In this document: positions 34,511 to 42,637 of the stretch, piece by piece
Numbering within the stretch: position 1 is the stretch's first letter
How the letters are laid out: the number at the start of each line of letters is the position of its first letter
Source: Bacillota bacterium
Lineage (GTDB): Bacteria > Bacillota > Clostridia > Saccharofermentanales > Fastidiosipilaceae
NCBI GenBank assembly: GCA_030057555.1
Contig: JASGUU010000036.1
Span: forward strand, 1-62,179
Length of the DNA: 62,179 bases
Direction of reading: 5' to 3'
Position numbers and translations under genes: made by a program
The notes under the pieces: generated by a model
Database searches by the model: none
The model's input: only the letters and a program-made list of their open reading frames with translations
Told to the model about the DNA's origin: nothing

Positions 34511-34742
34511 CTCCCCGCAATTCTATCACGCTGCGGGCCAAGATTATTTGCTGCTGCGCCGTGCGGCAGCGTGCGGAGCGGGACATCACTCTTCCCGGCC
34601 TCCGGATGTGCAGTTTTTCAAGCTTCCGCGCGTTTTCAGTGCGGAACATTGAAATTTTGCACATTTTGGCCTCCGGATGTGCAGTTTTTCAAGCTTTCGC
34701 AGGTTTTCAGTGCGGAACGTTGAAATTTTGCACATCACAACT
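34511..34742. other. Gap within the glycan cluster with hairpin pair
   Basis: It separates the Wzy-type and dehydratase genes. It contains the two-unit hairpin array (34605-34736) and about 95 bp of leader before the dehydratase start, where GGGGAGGTGAG serves as ribosome site. No gene is seen. Confidence 0.7.
34605..34736. repeat. Second hairpin family: two units with 71-bp period
   Basis: Two near-identical units, 34605-34665 and 34676-34736. Arms: TGTGCA-G-TTTTTCAA then TTCCGC, mirrored by GCGGAA then TTGAAATTTT-GCACA, with a loop of about 11 bases. The units differ at a handful of positions, some compensatory-looking (TTCCGC/GCGGAA in unit 1, TTTCGC/GCGGAA in unit 2). The sequence is unrelated to the TGGTCA family, yet the start-to-start period is again 71 bp. 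It could be a transcription attenuator in the glycan operon or a dispersed repeat; no other copy is in the window. Confidence 0.85.
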
Positions 34743-36203
34743 TTACGATATCCGCTCATCCGGCGCCGTTCCGTCGCGGGCGGACTCCCAGACGCTCGCG
34801 CCGCGGGCCAGCAGCAGGGCCAGCACCGGCAGGCTCTGGCGAATATCGAGCAGCGGCGTCGCGAGGCAGCCGAGCAGAACCAGAGGCATGAGCAGGACGA
34901 TGACGGCATCCCGGCAGCGCAGACCCAGCCAGTAGAGGCGCACATGGCAGGCCACATAGGCCAGAGCGGCGACCAGTCCGCCGTTATGCAGGACATTATT
35001 GAGCTGGCTGTCGCCGAGAAACTCGTCCGCGATGGCCAGCGGTCCGACGCCGAAGACAGGATGCTCGAAAAACTGCAGCAGCGCCGAGATCAGGATGCCG
35101 CCTTCGGGCAGAGGACGGTCAATGTTGAGGTCTCCGGGCAGACCATAGCGCGACTCCAGCGAGCTGATCGGATTGAGCAGGAAGCCGTAGTAGTAGGCGC
35201 GCGCTCCGGGCTGCCAGGAGGGAATCAGAAACCAGGTCACAAAGTAGGCGACAAAGGCCGTCAGGGCCATGGCGCCCAGCGGCCGGGCAAGCGCAGCGAG
35301 GCGACGGCGCCAGGCAGCGCGAAAGCCGCCCTCAAGCTGCCCTCCGTCACCGTCCCGGCTCCCGGCCAGCACCAGCAGAGGCGGCAGCAGCAGCAGGGAA
35401 TACAGCAGCAGGAAGGGAACGCCGATGATGACGGACTTGGCAAAGGCAAAAATCCCCAGGCTGATCCCGACAGCCAGCAGCAGCAGGGCGGCAGCCCGCC
35501 GCTTTCGGGCCTCCGGAGACGCTGCCGGCCCGACGATGACGGCCGCCAGCACACCGATCCCCAGCAGCAGGCTGGTGCCAAAGATGGTCGGCGAATAGAA
35601 GCAGCCGAAGCTGCGCGTGAAGACTCCCGACTCGTACATGGCCAGCAGCGGCGCCTGATGACTGTCGGTACTGTAGAGCTGCCAGGTGAGCGGCCAGCCG
35701 ATATCGAAGAAGCCGCGCTGCAGAACGGAGAACACGAGACCCGTCAGCACCAGCGCCGCGACGACAGCAAAGAGAATGTCGAGCTGCCGTGCCGCGGGGA
35801 TCCTGCTCAGCAGCAGGGCCAGCAGCAGCAGCAGCAGCCAGACATTAAAATAGCCGAGCATGGCCCTCAGAAAAGCGCCCCAGCTGTCCCTGCCGTTGAG
35901 GGCGAAGCCGGCTGCGTAGCTGAGCGCAACAACGGCCAGCATGGCGGCATAGCCCCCGAGCGGTGCCCTGAGGGCGAGACGGCTGCGCCACTGCTTCCGG
36001 CCCTCGACATCCAGCAGAACCAGCACCAGAAGCAGCAGGGTCAGCGGATAGCACGGATTGATGCCTCTGCCCGAAGGCAGCACCAGGCTCGGCGCAGCGA
36101 GGCAGTAGAAGGCGGCGAGCCCGACACTCCAGTCCGGCCGTCTGCGCACGTGAGCGACGACAACGGCCAGCAGCCAGAGAGCGAGAATCAGATTATTCGG
36201 CAT
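34743..36203 (-). CDS. O-antigen polymerase/ligase-like membrane protein (Wzy type)
   Basis: A 486-aa polytopic membrane protein with about 11-12 hydrophobic segments and no soluble domain. A large loop (about residues 330-390: WFLIPSWQPGARAYYYGFLL to LEHPVFGVGPL-like FFEHPVFGVGPLAI) carries the HPxFGVGP-like element seen in Wzy_C/O-antigen ligase families. It would polymerise or ligate the repeat unit at the outer membrane face. The start overlaps the flippase stop by 11 bp, supporting a Wzx/Wzy pair. Family assignment rests on topology, that loop and context. Confidence 0.75.
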   Translation of the reverse strand: MPNNLILALWLLAVVVAHVRRRPDWSVGLAAFYCLAAPSLVLPSGRGINPCYPLTLLLLVLVLLDVEGRKQWRSRLALRAPLGGYAAMLAVVALSYAAGFALNGRDSWGAFLRAMLGYFNVWLLLLLLALLLSRIPAARQLDILFAVVAALVLTGLVFSVLQRGFFDIGWPLTWQLYSTDSHQAPLLAMYESGVFTRSFGCFYSPTIFGTSLLLGIGVLAAVIVGPAASPEARKRRAAALLLLAVGISLGIFAFAKSVIIGVPFLLLYSLLLLPPLLVLAGSRDGDGGQLEGGFRAAWRRRLAALARPLGAMALTAFVAYFVTWFLIPSWQPGARAYYYGFLLNPISSLESRYGLPGDLNIDRPLPEGGILISALLQFFEHPVFGVGPLAIADEFLGDSQLNNVLHNGGLVAALAYVACHVRLYWLGLRCRDAVIVLLMPLVLLGCLATPLLDIRQSLPVLALLLARGASVWESARDGTAPDERIS

Positions 36204-37644
36204 GGTGACCTCCGGTCGAGCCGCCCCCCAGGCGACGCCCGAGCAGCTCCACGAGCTCCCGGATCTCCCGGCGCAGCAGGAAAACTGCGGCCGTGCCGCC
36301 CAGCAGCACCGCGGCGACCCGGCCTGGCGTTGAGGTCCAGCGGTAGAAGAGCAGCGTCAGCAGGCCATAGAGGAGAACCACATAGACCAGGTCACGGTGC
36401 TCCAGCTCGATGCGAACCGAGGACTGAATCAGGATCATGCGCCAGGCAAAGTTGGCCAGAAAGCCGACGGCGAGCGCCACACTCGCCGCCTGCAGCCCGA
36501 GCAGCGGATAGAGCACGAACATCGCGACGATGTTGACCGCGGCACCGAGCAGAGTCGAGTAGAACAGCTGATCCGTCCGCTTCTCGGCGCTGAAGAGATG
36601 CCCCATGAAGTTGGCCAGCGCCGACAGGGCGATCGCGAGCAGGGCCGCCGGCACCAGTGCGCTCGTTTCGGCACCATAATGGCGGCGGTCCACGAGCAGG
36701 TGAAACACAAAGCGGGTCAGGGGCAGCAGGCACAGCAGGGCACCGCCGAGCACGCGGATGTAGCGGCGCAGCGTCAGAGCATAGGCCCGGCCACGCTCCT
36801 CCTCCCCGCTGAGGGCGAAGGCCGTTTCCTGCCAGGCCAGCGAAAAGACGGTGATAAAGAGATTGACGAACATGCCCATGCGGTTGGCCGCCGTCAGACG
36901 GCTCAGGGCGAGCTCGCCGGCCACGCGGGAGATGTAGAACTCATTGAACTTTGAGAGCGCGAAATAGGCCGTGGCGTTGACGGACAGAGGCAGACAGAAG
37001 CGGGCCAGCTGGCGGATACGCTCGCGGGAGAGATGGGAACGCCTGAGGCCGCGCAGGAGGCCCGTGCGGCTCTCGTACAGCAGGACGGAAAGCGCCGCCG
37101 CCAGAACAGGCGACCAGATCATGGCCATGCCGCCGAGGCGGAACACGGTCAGGAAAAGGATCTGCGACAGCCCCAGAACGAGTGACGAGATGATCCCGAC
37201 CGCCGCGAAGAGACGATTATGCCCGAGACCGCGGCTCGCAAACTGATAGATGAGATCCAGAAGGGTGACGATGCCCATCAGCAGGAGCGGACCGTAAAGC
37301 TCCATGCTGCCGGCAAACTGCAGAACCAGGGCGAGAGCTGCGAGGAAGAGCGGACCCAGCAGCAGGGACAGGGCCAGAGCATTCGCAAAGACCTGGGGCT
37401 TTCGCTCTTCATCCTCGTCGAACATGAAGCGCAGAAGACCGCTCCAGACCTCGAAAAAGGAGATCGACACGAGCTGCGGGAGAATGGACGTAGCGAGGGC
37501 ATAGGAGCCGAAACTCGCCGGCTCGATGAGGCGGGTCTGCAGACGTGAAAGCAGCAGCGTGATGAGCTTCGTTGCGATGTTGCCGATGAAATAGATCAGC
37601 ATCCGCCGCGCGAGGCCCGCGCTGTAGCCCTGTTTTTCCGTCAT
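36193..37644 (-). CDS. Polysaccharide flippase (Wzx/MATE-like)
   Basis: A 483-aa membrane protein with about 12-14 helices, opening with ARRMLIYFIGNIATKLITLLL, cited here as RRMLIYFIGNIATK, the usual start of the polysaccharide_synt family. The second half contains SALANFMGHLFSAEKRT, which resembles the conserved loop of stage V/flippase proteins. It would move lipid-linked repeat units across the membrane before polymerisation by the next gene product. It overlaps licD by 4 bp and the Wzy-type gene by 11 bp. Confidence 0.88.
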   Translation of the reverse strand: MTEKQGYSAGLARRMLIYFIGNIATKLITLLLSRLQTRLIEPASFGSYALATSILPQLVSISFFEVWSGLLRFMFDEDEERKPQVFANALALSLLLGPLFLAALALVLQFAGSMELYGPLLLMGIVTLLDLIYQFASRGLGHNRLFAAVGIISSLVLGLSQILFLTVFRLGGMAMIWSPVLAAALSVLLYESRTGLLRGLRRSHLSRERIRQLARFCLPLSVNATAYFALSKFNEFYISRVAGELALSRLTAANRMGMFVNLFITVFSLAWQETAFALSGEEERGRAYALTLRRYIRVLGGALLCLLPLTRFVFHLLVDRRHYGAETSALVPAALLAIALSALANFMGHLFSAEKRTDQLFYSTLLGAAVNIVAMFVLYPLLGLQAASVALAVGFLANFAWRMILIQSSVRIELEHRDLVYVVLLYGLLTLLFYRWTSTPGRVAAVLLGGTAAVFLLRREIRELVELLGRRLGGGSTGGHHAE

Positions 37645-38570
37645 GGCGTCAGGATGTCGGGGCCAAGCACAGCCGCCCAGACCCCTGTGTCAATGAACAG
37701 ACTGCGCAGCCGGTGACCGTGCCGCGCCGCCTCCGGCGGCAGTTCCTGCCAGACACCGAACAGCGATTCGAGCTGTCCCTCGACATCCGCCGGCCCCCTG
37801 ACGGTCAGGCCGGCAAATTCGATATCCCGCGCCGGCAGCAGACCGCGGCGCAGGAGATAGGAGCTGGTCAGATCAGCGCGGGCCGAGGGAAAGGCGATGA
37901 GCAGTTCACTCTCATCATCATGACAGGACGTCATCGCCCGCAGGCAGTCGGCCCAGAGCCGCTCAGGGCTCCGTCGGGCCCGCCACTCGTAGTACCGCTG
38001 CAGCAGGCGGCGCTCCGAGCGATAGCCCTCGAAACGCACCCGCCGCGGGAAGTGCGTCAGCAGAAATGCCAGCAGCTGGCAGCGGCGCCTCCATTTGCCC
38101 CGGGGAACGTTGTCCAGCGGAAAGAGATCCAGAAAGACCCCGTCCCGGCCGTCGGCCGGCGTCGCGGAACGTGGCGGCAGATCGGCCTCGAGAAAACGGC
38201 TGTGGCGGCAGCGGATTTTGGCAAAGGGACGCGCGATGCCCGGATCCTCCGCGGCATCCTCGACGAGATAGAGCGCGGGGTCGAGCCCGTCCCGCAGGAC
38301 GTCGAGCAGCCGCTCATAATCCCGGCGCAGGACACCGACATCGATGTCATCATCCCAGGGGATGAAGCCACCGTGCCGTCGGGCCCCCAGCAGGGTGCCA
38401 AAGAGCAGGCAGTACTCGATGCCCGCCGTGCGCGCAATGCGGTCCAGCTCACCCAGCATCTCTCGCTGCAGGGCCTGTACAGCCCGCATCCCAACGGAGC
38501 CGGCCGGCAGATAAAAGCCCTCAGGGTCGCTGTGGTCCAGCGCATCTACGCCGACTGTCATCTGACTCAT
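37641..38570 (-). CDS. LicD family phosphotransferase
   Basis: A 309-aa enzyme of the LicD/fukutin nucleotidyltransferase fold, which adds phosphocholine or a similar phospho-group to surface glycans. The N-terminal YCLLFGTLLGARRHGGFIPW and WDDDIDVGVLRRDYE carry the metal-binding Asp residues. FAKIRCRHSRF and GVFLDLFPLDNVP follow as expected. The donor could be CDP-choline, CDP-glycerol or another. It sits six bases after a shorter, diverged LicD-like gene and overlaps the flippase. No choline kinase or cytidylyltransferase is nearby. Confidence 0.88.
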   Translation of the reverse strand: MSQMTVGVDALDHSDPEGFYLPAGSVGMRAVQALQREMLGELDRIARTAGIEYCLLFGTLLGARRHGGFIPWDDDIDVGVLRRDYERLLDVLRDGLDPALYLVEDAAEDPGIARPFAKIRCRHSRFLEADLPPRSATPADGRDGVFLDLFPLDNVPRGKWRRRCQLLAFLLTHFPRRVRFEGYRSERRLLQRYYEWRARRSPERLWADCLRAMTSCHDDESELLIAFPSARADLTSSYLLRRGLLPARDIEFAGLTVRGPADVEGQLESLFGVWQELPPEAARHGHRLRSLFIDTGVWAAVLGPDILTP

Positions 38571-38576
38571 AGCTTA

Positions 38577-39377
38577 TTAGGTTAGCAGATCCGGGGAAGC
38601 TGCGTCAAACCACCAGCCGCTGTAGTCAGCCGGCGGACAGGTCACAAAAACCGGCCCCAGGCGGGAGGCGGCGGGAAAATCCTGCGGCTGGCCGCTGTCG
38701 CCGAGCAGGAGCCAGTCGGCAGCGGTGAAATCTCCGGGATCCGGCAGGCCGGCATCGCAGGCGTCGCCCGCCAGGGCTTCGAGCCGCGCGAAGATGGCAG
38801 CGCGGCGCCGGAAGGCGGCTTCGAGCCGCTCCCGGCCGCGCTCGCTGCTGCGCTTCCGGGCCGCCTCGAGGCGCTCGAGCTCCGCTACACCCAGAGGAAG
38901 CTGTCCGGGATCGGGAGCGTCACAGTCGACCAGCAGCGCCCAGATGCCCGCCTGTACCCGCCGCAGCCGAAACTCCAGCGCGCTGCGCTCGAGGCGACCC
39001 GGCGGCAGGCGGTCGGCGAGCAGCAGCCGCAGGCTGATCCCCTGATGGCAGTCGAGCTCCGCCCGCAACGGCTCCTCAAGTGTCGTCCCGTCGACGACCA
39101 GGCGCGGGTGGGGATCGGGGTCGCCGGCCTCGCTGCCCGGCAGGATGAGGCGCGCGGCCGTAGCCGCGATCCGTGCTTCGAGCGGTGCCCTGAGGCGGGC
39201 AAAGGCGGCACGCTCCAGCAGCAGGCCGCTGTCGAAGGGACCTCCGCCCGGCCGCGCCGTGAGCCAGTACCAGGACAGCCCGGCCTCCCGGGCGGCCGTC
39301 ACGGCGTACTCAAAGAGCCGGCGGCGCAGCGCTTCCACCTCCGCCGGCAGCTGACTCCAGTCTGCCTCCCCCATCAT
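38577..39377 (-). CDS. Unknown protein, possibly a diverged LicD paralogue
   Basis: A 266-aa soluble protein not recognised by any motif. Its layout parallels LicD next door. LSWYWLTARPGGGPFDSGLL lies where LicD has the FGTLLGARRHGGFIPWDDDID stretch (cited as FGTLLG...WDDDID). GISLRLLLADRLPPGRLERS lies where LicD has GVFLDLFPLDNVPRGKWRRR. The acidic metal triad is absent (FDSG against WDDDID), so if related it is probably not catalytic. A charged helical stretch (about 165-205) follows. It overlaps the CYTH-flavoprotein gene by 4 bp and ends 6 bp before licD. The relationship is my reading by eye; no alignment was run. Confidence 0.5.
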   Translation of the reverse strand: MMGEADWSQLPAEVEALRRRLFEYAVTAAREAGLSWYWLTARPGGGPFDSGLLLERAAFARLRAPLEARIAATAARLILPGSEAGDPDPHPRLVVDGTTLEEPLRAELDCHQGISLRLLLADRLPPGRLERSALEFRLRRVQAGIWALLVDCDAPDPGQLPLGVAELERLEAARKRSSERGRERLEAAFRRRAAIFARLEALAGDACDAGLPDPGDFTAADWLLLGDSGQPQDFPAASRLGPVFVTCPPADYSGWWFDAASPDLLT

Positions 39378-41452
39378 CGCCCGAGCAGGCTCCGGGCCGC
39401 GGCGGCACCGGCCTCGATACCACTGCAGAAGGCAAAGTGCAGGTTATAGCCGCCGCAGCGGCCATGTATGTCGAGGAGTTCGCCGCAGAAGAACAGACCG
39501 GGATGGCGCCTCGAGGCGAAACCCGGCTCTTCCAGCGTGTCGAGGCGGACGCCGCCGAGCGTCAGCTGGGCCTGGTCATCGCCCCGTGTGCCGGTCACGG
39601 TTACGGGAAGGCTCTTAAGCAGGCGGGCAAAATCGGCTACCTGCTTTGGGCTCAGATCCCGCACCTTGAGCGCACTGTCACCCGGGCCCTGAACCCGCGC
39701 GTCGCGGCGCCGGCGGCGCCGGCGGTCCCTGTCCCCGGCGTCTGCCGCAGCGCCCCCCGATGCCGCTGCGGCAGCCTCGGCCCGCCGCAGCTCCGCGGAG
39801 TCCGCGAGCAGACGTCGCCAGAGGACCCCGCTGAGCCCTGCATCGACGAGCCCGGCGGCGAGCCGTGAGGCCGCGCTCCCGGGCAGCCGTTTGCGGCGCC
39901 GCTCGAGCAGATCCCGGACGGCATCCTCGTCGTGGCCGGGACAGACATCGAGGCGGATCTCAAGCGCGCCGGCGGCGAGGCGCGGCGCCGCGGCACTCGC
40001 GAACTCCATGGCGATAATCCCGGACAGGCCATAGTCGGTCAACAGCAGTTCGCCCTGCTCCGAGATTCTGCCCGCCGTGAGCGTGGCGGCGAGGCGCAGG
40101 CCCCCGAGCCCCTTCAGATCCTCGTCAGAGGTGCACAATGGGACGAGGCCCGGAAGGAGCTCCGTCAGGCTCTCGCCGAGCGCACGGGCCCAGGCGGCAG
40201 CGGAGCCGTCGGCACCGAGGCCGGGAACGGCCCTCCCGCCGCCGGCGAGGATGAGGCGGTCGGCAAAGAGCATTTCCCCCTCCGAAACCCGCACCGCAAA
40301 GCCGCCCCCGGACAGGGCTTCGACACCCAGCACGCGCAGGGAGCAGCGCACATCGATGGCGGCCGCGGCGAGCAGCTCCTCGAGCAGGGAGACCACCGTC
40401 TCCGCGCGCTGCGAAGCCGGGTATACCCGCCCCTCCTCGACATGGCAGGAAAGAGCTGCGGCATTCAGGTACTCATTCAGACGGGCAAAGGGCCAGTCCG
40501 CCACCCAGCGGCTGCGGGCGGCCGCGGCCGCGGGCGTCTCGTCCAGCGAGGCATAGGCGCCGGAGCCGACAGCGAGGTTGCTGAAGTTGCAGCGCCCATT
40601 GCCGGTGGCGAGAAGCTTGCGGCCGATGCGGCGATTGCGCTCGACGAGAACGATGTCCGCCCCCTCCAGCCCCTCCTCCCGCGCCGCCAGGGCGGCGGCG
40701 ACGCCCGCGGGACCGGCGCCTAGGATGAGCAGCGGTATGCGGCCGAGCCGGGCGAGAGCACGGGCCTTCTCGAAACGGGTCGGCACAAGGCCGAAACCGC
40801 CGAGAGCCGCGGCCAGCGCCCCGAGCTCACGGTCGGTGACGGCCGCCTCCGGTGCCTCGCGGCTGACCTCCAGCTCGACGATGGCAACCCGCTCGGCTGC
40901 CCGGCTGCCCGTGAGCACGCCGAGGTCGAGGCTCAGAGCAAAGGCGGACCCGCCTGCACTCTGAAAGCGGGCCTCATGACGTGTGAAGCGTGCGCGCCCC
41001 CGTACTGTCAGCGGCAGCTGCGCAAGCAGGGCGGGCAGGTCGGGCGCGAAGGCGCGGTAGTCGAGGGTGAGGAGCTCGGCACGCAGGCGGGCGAGATCTC
41101 CGGGATCGGCGGGATCAAGCCAGCGTGAGAGATGTCGCTCCGTCTCCGGGCGCAGACTGGCACCGGCCGCGTCGCCCAGCGGGTCGGGCAAGGCCGGCCC
41201 CTTCAGGCAGAGCCTGATGACATCCCCCTCGCGGCGCTGCCGCAGGCTGACGAGGCGTCTTCCGAGCCTTTCGTCGGGGCTGTCGAGATAGAGGGCATCA
41301 TAGTCCTCGGCACTCGGGAGCGGGGCGTCCCCATCGCAGTTCAGCGTTTTGAGGCAAAGTCCGGCGAGCTGCCCGAGAAGCAGCCGGGCCGCCTCTCCGG
41401 AATCCGGCTCCAGCTCCGGCGGCAGACGGAACTTCAACTCCCGTTCCAGCAT
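39374..41452 (-). CDS. Fusion of CYTH (triphosphate tunnel) domain with HI0933-family flavoprotein
   Basis: A 692-aa protein with two unrelated domains in one uninterrupted frame. Residues 1-235 form a CYTH domain: ERELKFRL gives the ExExK signature (Glu3, Glu5, Lys7), with LVSLRQR, LCLKGP, IVELEVS and TRFEKARAL further on. From 238, PLLILGAGPAGVAAALAA (GxGxxG at 245-250), RRIGRKLLATGNGRCNFSN, LILAGGGRAVPGLGADGS and GGYNLHFAFCSG mark the HI0933/BaiN-like flavoprotein. CYTH enzymes act on inorganic polyphosphate or organic triphosphates; HI0933 flavoproteins are oxidoreductases of largely unknown substrate. There is no linker. It starts one base into the upstream stop (TGATG). I know of no such established fusion. 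Confidence 0.85.
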   Translation of the reverse strand: MLERELKFRLPPELEPDSGEAARLLLGQLAGLCLKTLNCDGDAPLPSAEDYDALYLDSPDERLGRRLVSLRQRREGDVIRLCLKGPALPDPLGDAAGASLRPETERHLSRWLDPADPGDLARLRAELLTLDYRAFAPDLPALLAQLPLTVRGRARFTRHEARFQSAGGSAFALSLDLGVLTGSRAAERVAIVELEVSREAPEAAVTDRELGALAAALGGFGLVPTRFEKARALARLGRIPLLILGAGPAGVAAALAAREEGLEGADIVLVERNRRIGRKLLATGNGRCNFSNLAVGSGAYASLDETPAAAAARSRWVADWPFARLNEYLNAAALSCHVEEGRVYPASQRAETVVSLLEELLAAAAIDVRCSLRVLGVEALSGGGFAVRVSEGEMLFADRLILAGGGRAVPGLGADGSAAAWARALGESLTELLPGLVPLCTSDEDLKGLGGLRLAATLTAGRISEQGELLLTDYGLSGIIAMEFASAAAPRLAAGALEIRLDVCPGHDEDAVRDLLERRRKRLPGSAASRLAAGLVDAGLSGVLWRRLLADSAELRRAEAAAAASGGAAADAGDRDRRRRRRRDARVQGPGDSALKVRDLSPKQVADFARLLKSLPVTVTGTRGDDQAQLTLGGVRLDTLEEPGFASRRHPGLFFCGELLDIHGRCGGYNLHFAFCSGIEAGAAAARSLLGR

Positions 41453-42606
41453 CAGTCGAGCTCCAGCCGGCGCAGTTCGTCGCCGGTCATCACGTAGGCA
41501 CTGCCGTCTGCGAGCAGCCGGCTCGAGACGATCTCGCTGTAGACCTCGTGCCGCCTGAACGAATCCCCGTCGCGGGAGAATTCCAGCAGCGCCGAGCCGT
41601 CTGTCATAATGGCCCGGCTGCCGGCCGCCGCGAGGTCCTTTGCCTGCTCCGGAACGGCAATGCCCTCCGTCGCCCTGCCATCAAGCGCGACACGGTAGTA
41701 GCTGCGCCTGCCGCCCACACTGGAGCGGGCAACCGCATGGACCCAGTCCCCGCTGGCGACGAAGGCGTCGAAGGCCGGCTGCTGCCAGATCGGCTGCAGC
41801 TGGTTCTCCCGCTCAAGCAGCAGTTCGGTGCGCGAAGCACAGAGCAGGCCGCCGTCCGGTGCACGGCCGGCCCAGACCAGCACGCCGGCTCCCTGTGGCT
41901 CGAAGCGCAGCAGCCGTTCGCCGAGATCCTGGTCCGCGAGGCTGAAGCGGCTGACAAGCGCCTGTGCCTCGGACGCAGAGGTGTTGAGCAGCAGGACGTC
42001 CAGATAGCGGTCGGAGCTGTCAAAAACGCTCTGGATGACATGGCCGGACTGGAGAACATCGCGGGCGGTCCAGTCGAAGAGATGGCCGCCATCGTGATCG
42101 AGTACGCGCAGCAGGCCGATGCTGTCGGCCTTGTCCAGCAGCAGGGCGATACGGCCCTGGGTACTCAGACTGTAGCCGACAATGGGCTCTTCGCTTAACC
42201 CCTGATAGCGCTCTCCCGACCGGTCCCAGACGGCATAGCGGTAGGCCCGGGGACCGGTAACGAGGGCGACATCGCCGACGAGCGTGACATCGACCTCCGG
42301 CAGGGACAGTTCGGCCTCGGCGACAACACGGCCTGCCGGCGTCAGCAGCTTCACCTGCTGGCCGTCGGCAAAGAGCAGGCGGTCCGGCGCGAGGACCCAG
42401 AGCTGCCGGGCATCGAGGCCAAGGGCATCCAGCTTGAGAACGAGTTCGCCCGCCGGGCGGTTCGCGGCGCGCTCGGCCGGCGTGGCGGCGTCGGCCCCGT
42501 CCGCGGCCTCCGTCCGCCTCTCAAATATGCCGAAGCGCAGCAGGAGAAGAATGCCAAAGAGCAAAAGAACAAGGGCGGCGAGAACGAGGATGGGTCCCTG
42601 ACCCAT
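41452..42606 (-). CDS. Membrane-anchored propeller-like protein, unknown function
   Basis: A 384-aa protein with one N-terminal membrane helix (PILVLAALVLLLFGILLLL, about residues 4-24) and a large extracytoplasmic part. That part is made of repeated beta-type segments such as LWVLAPDRLLFADGQQ, VTLVGDVALVTGPRAYRYAV and LLADGSAYVMTGDEL, which look like a beta-propeller of the DUF5711 kind found in Clostridia. The longer open frame upstream lacks a ribosome site and overlaps DUF4340, so the ATG of MGQGPILV is preferred, preceded by GGGACGG. It lies between DUF4340 and the CYTH fusion in the same run of genes. The role is unknown; a sensor or scaffold is a guess. Confidence 0.65.
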   Translation of the reverse strand: MGQGPILVLAALVLLLFGILLLLRFGIFERRTEAADGADAATPAERAANRPAGELVLKLDALGLDARQLWVLAPDRLLFADGQQVKLLTPAGRVVAEAELSLPEVDVTLVGDVALVTGPRAYRYAVWDRSGERYQGLSEEPIVGYSLSTQGRIALLLDKADSIGLLRVLDHDGGHLFDWTARDVLQSGHVIQSVFDSSDRYLDVLLLNTSASEAQALVSRFSLADQDLGERLLRFEPQGAGVLVWAGRAPDGGLLCASRTELLLERENQLQPIWQQPAFDAFVASGDWVHAVARSSVGGRRSYYRVALDGRATEGIAVPEQAKDLAAAGSRAIMTDGSALLEFSRDGDSFRRHEVYSEIVSSRLLADGSAYVMTGDELRRLELD

Positions 42607-42637
42607 CCCGTCCCGCCGCCGGGCAGTGCGGCGCTTC

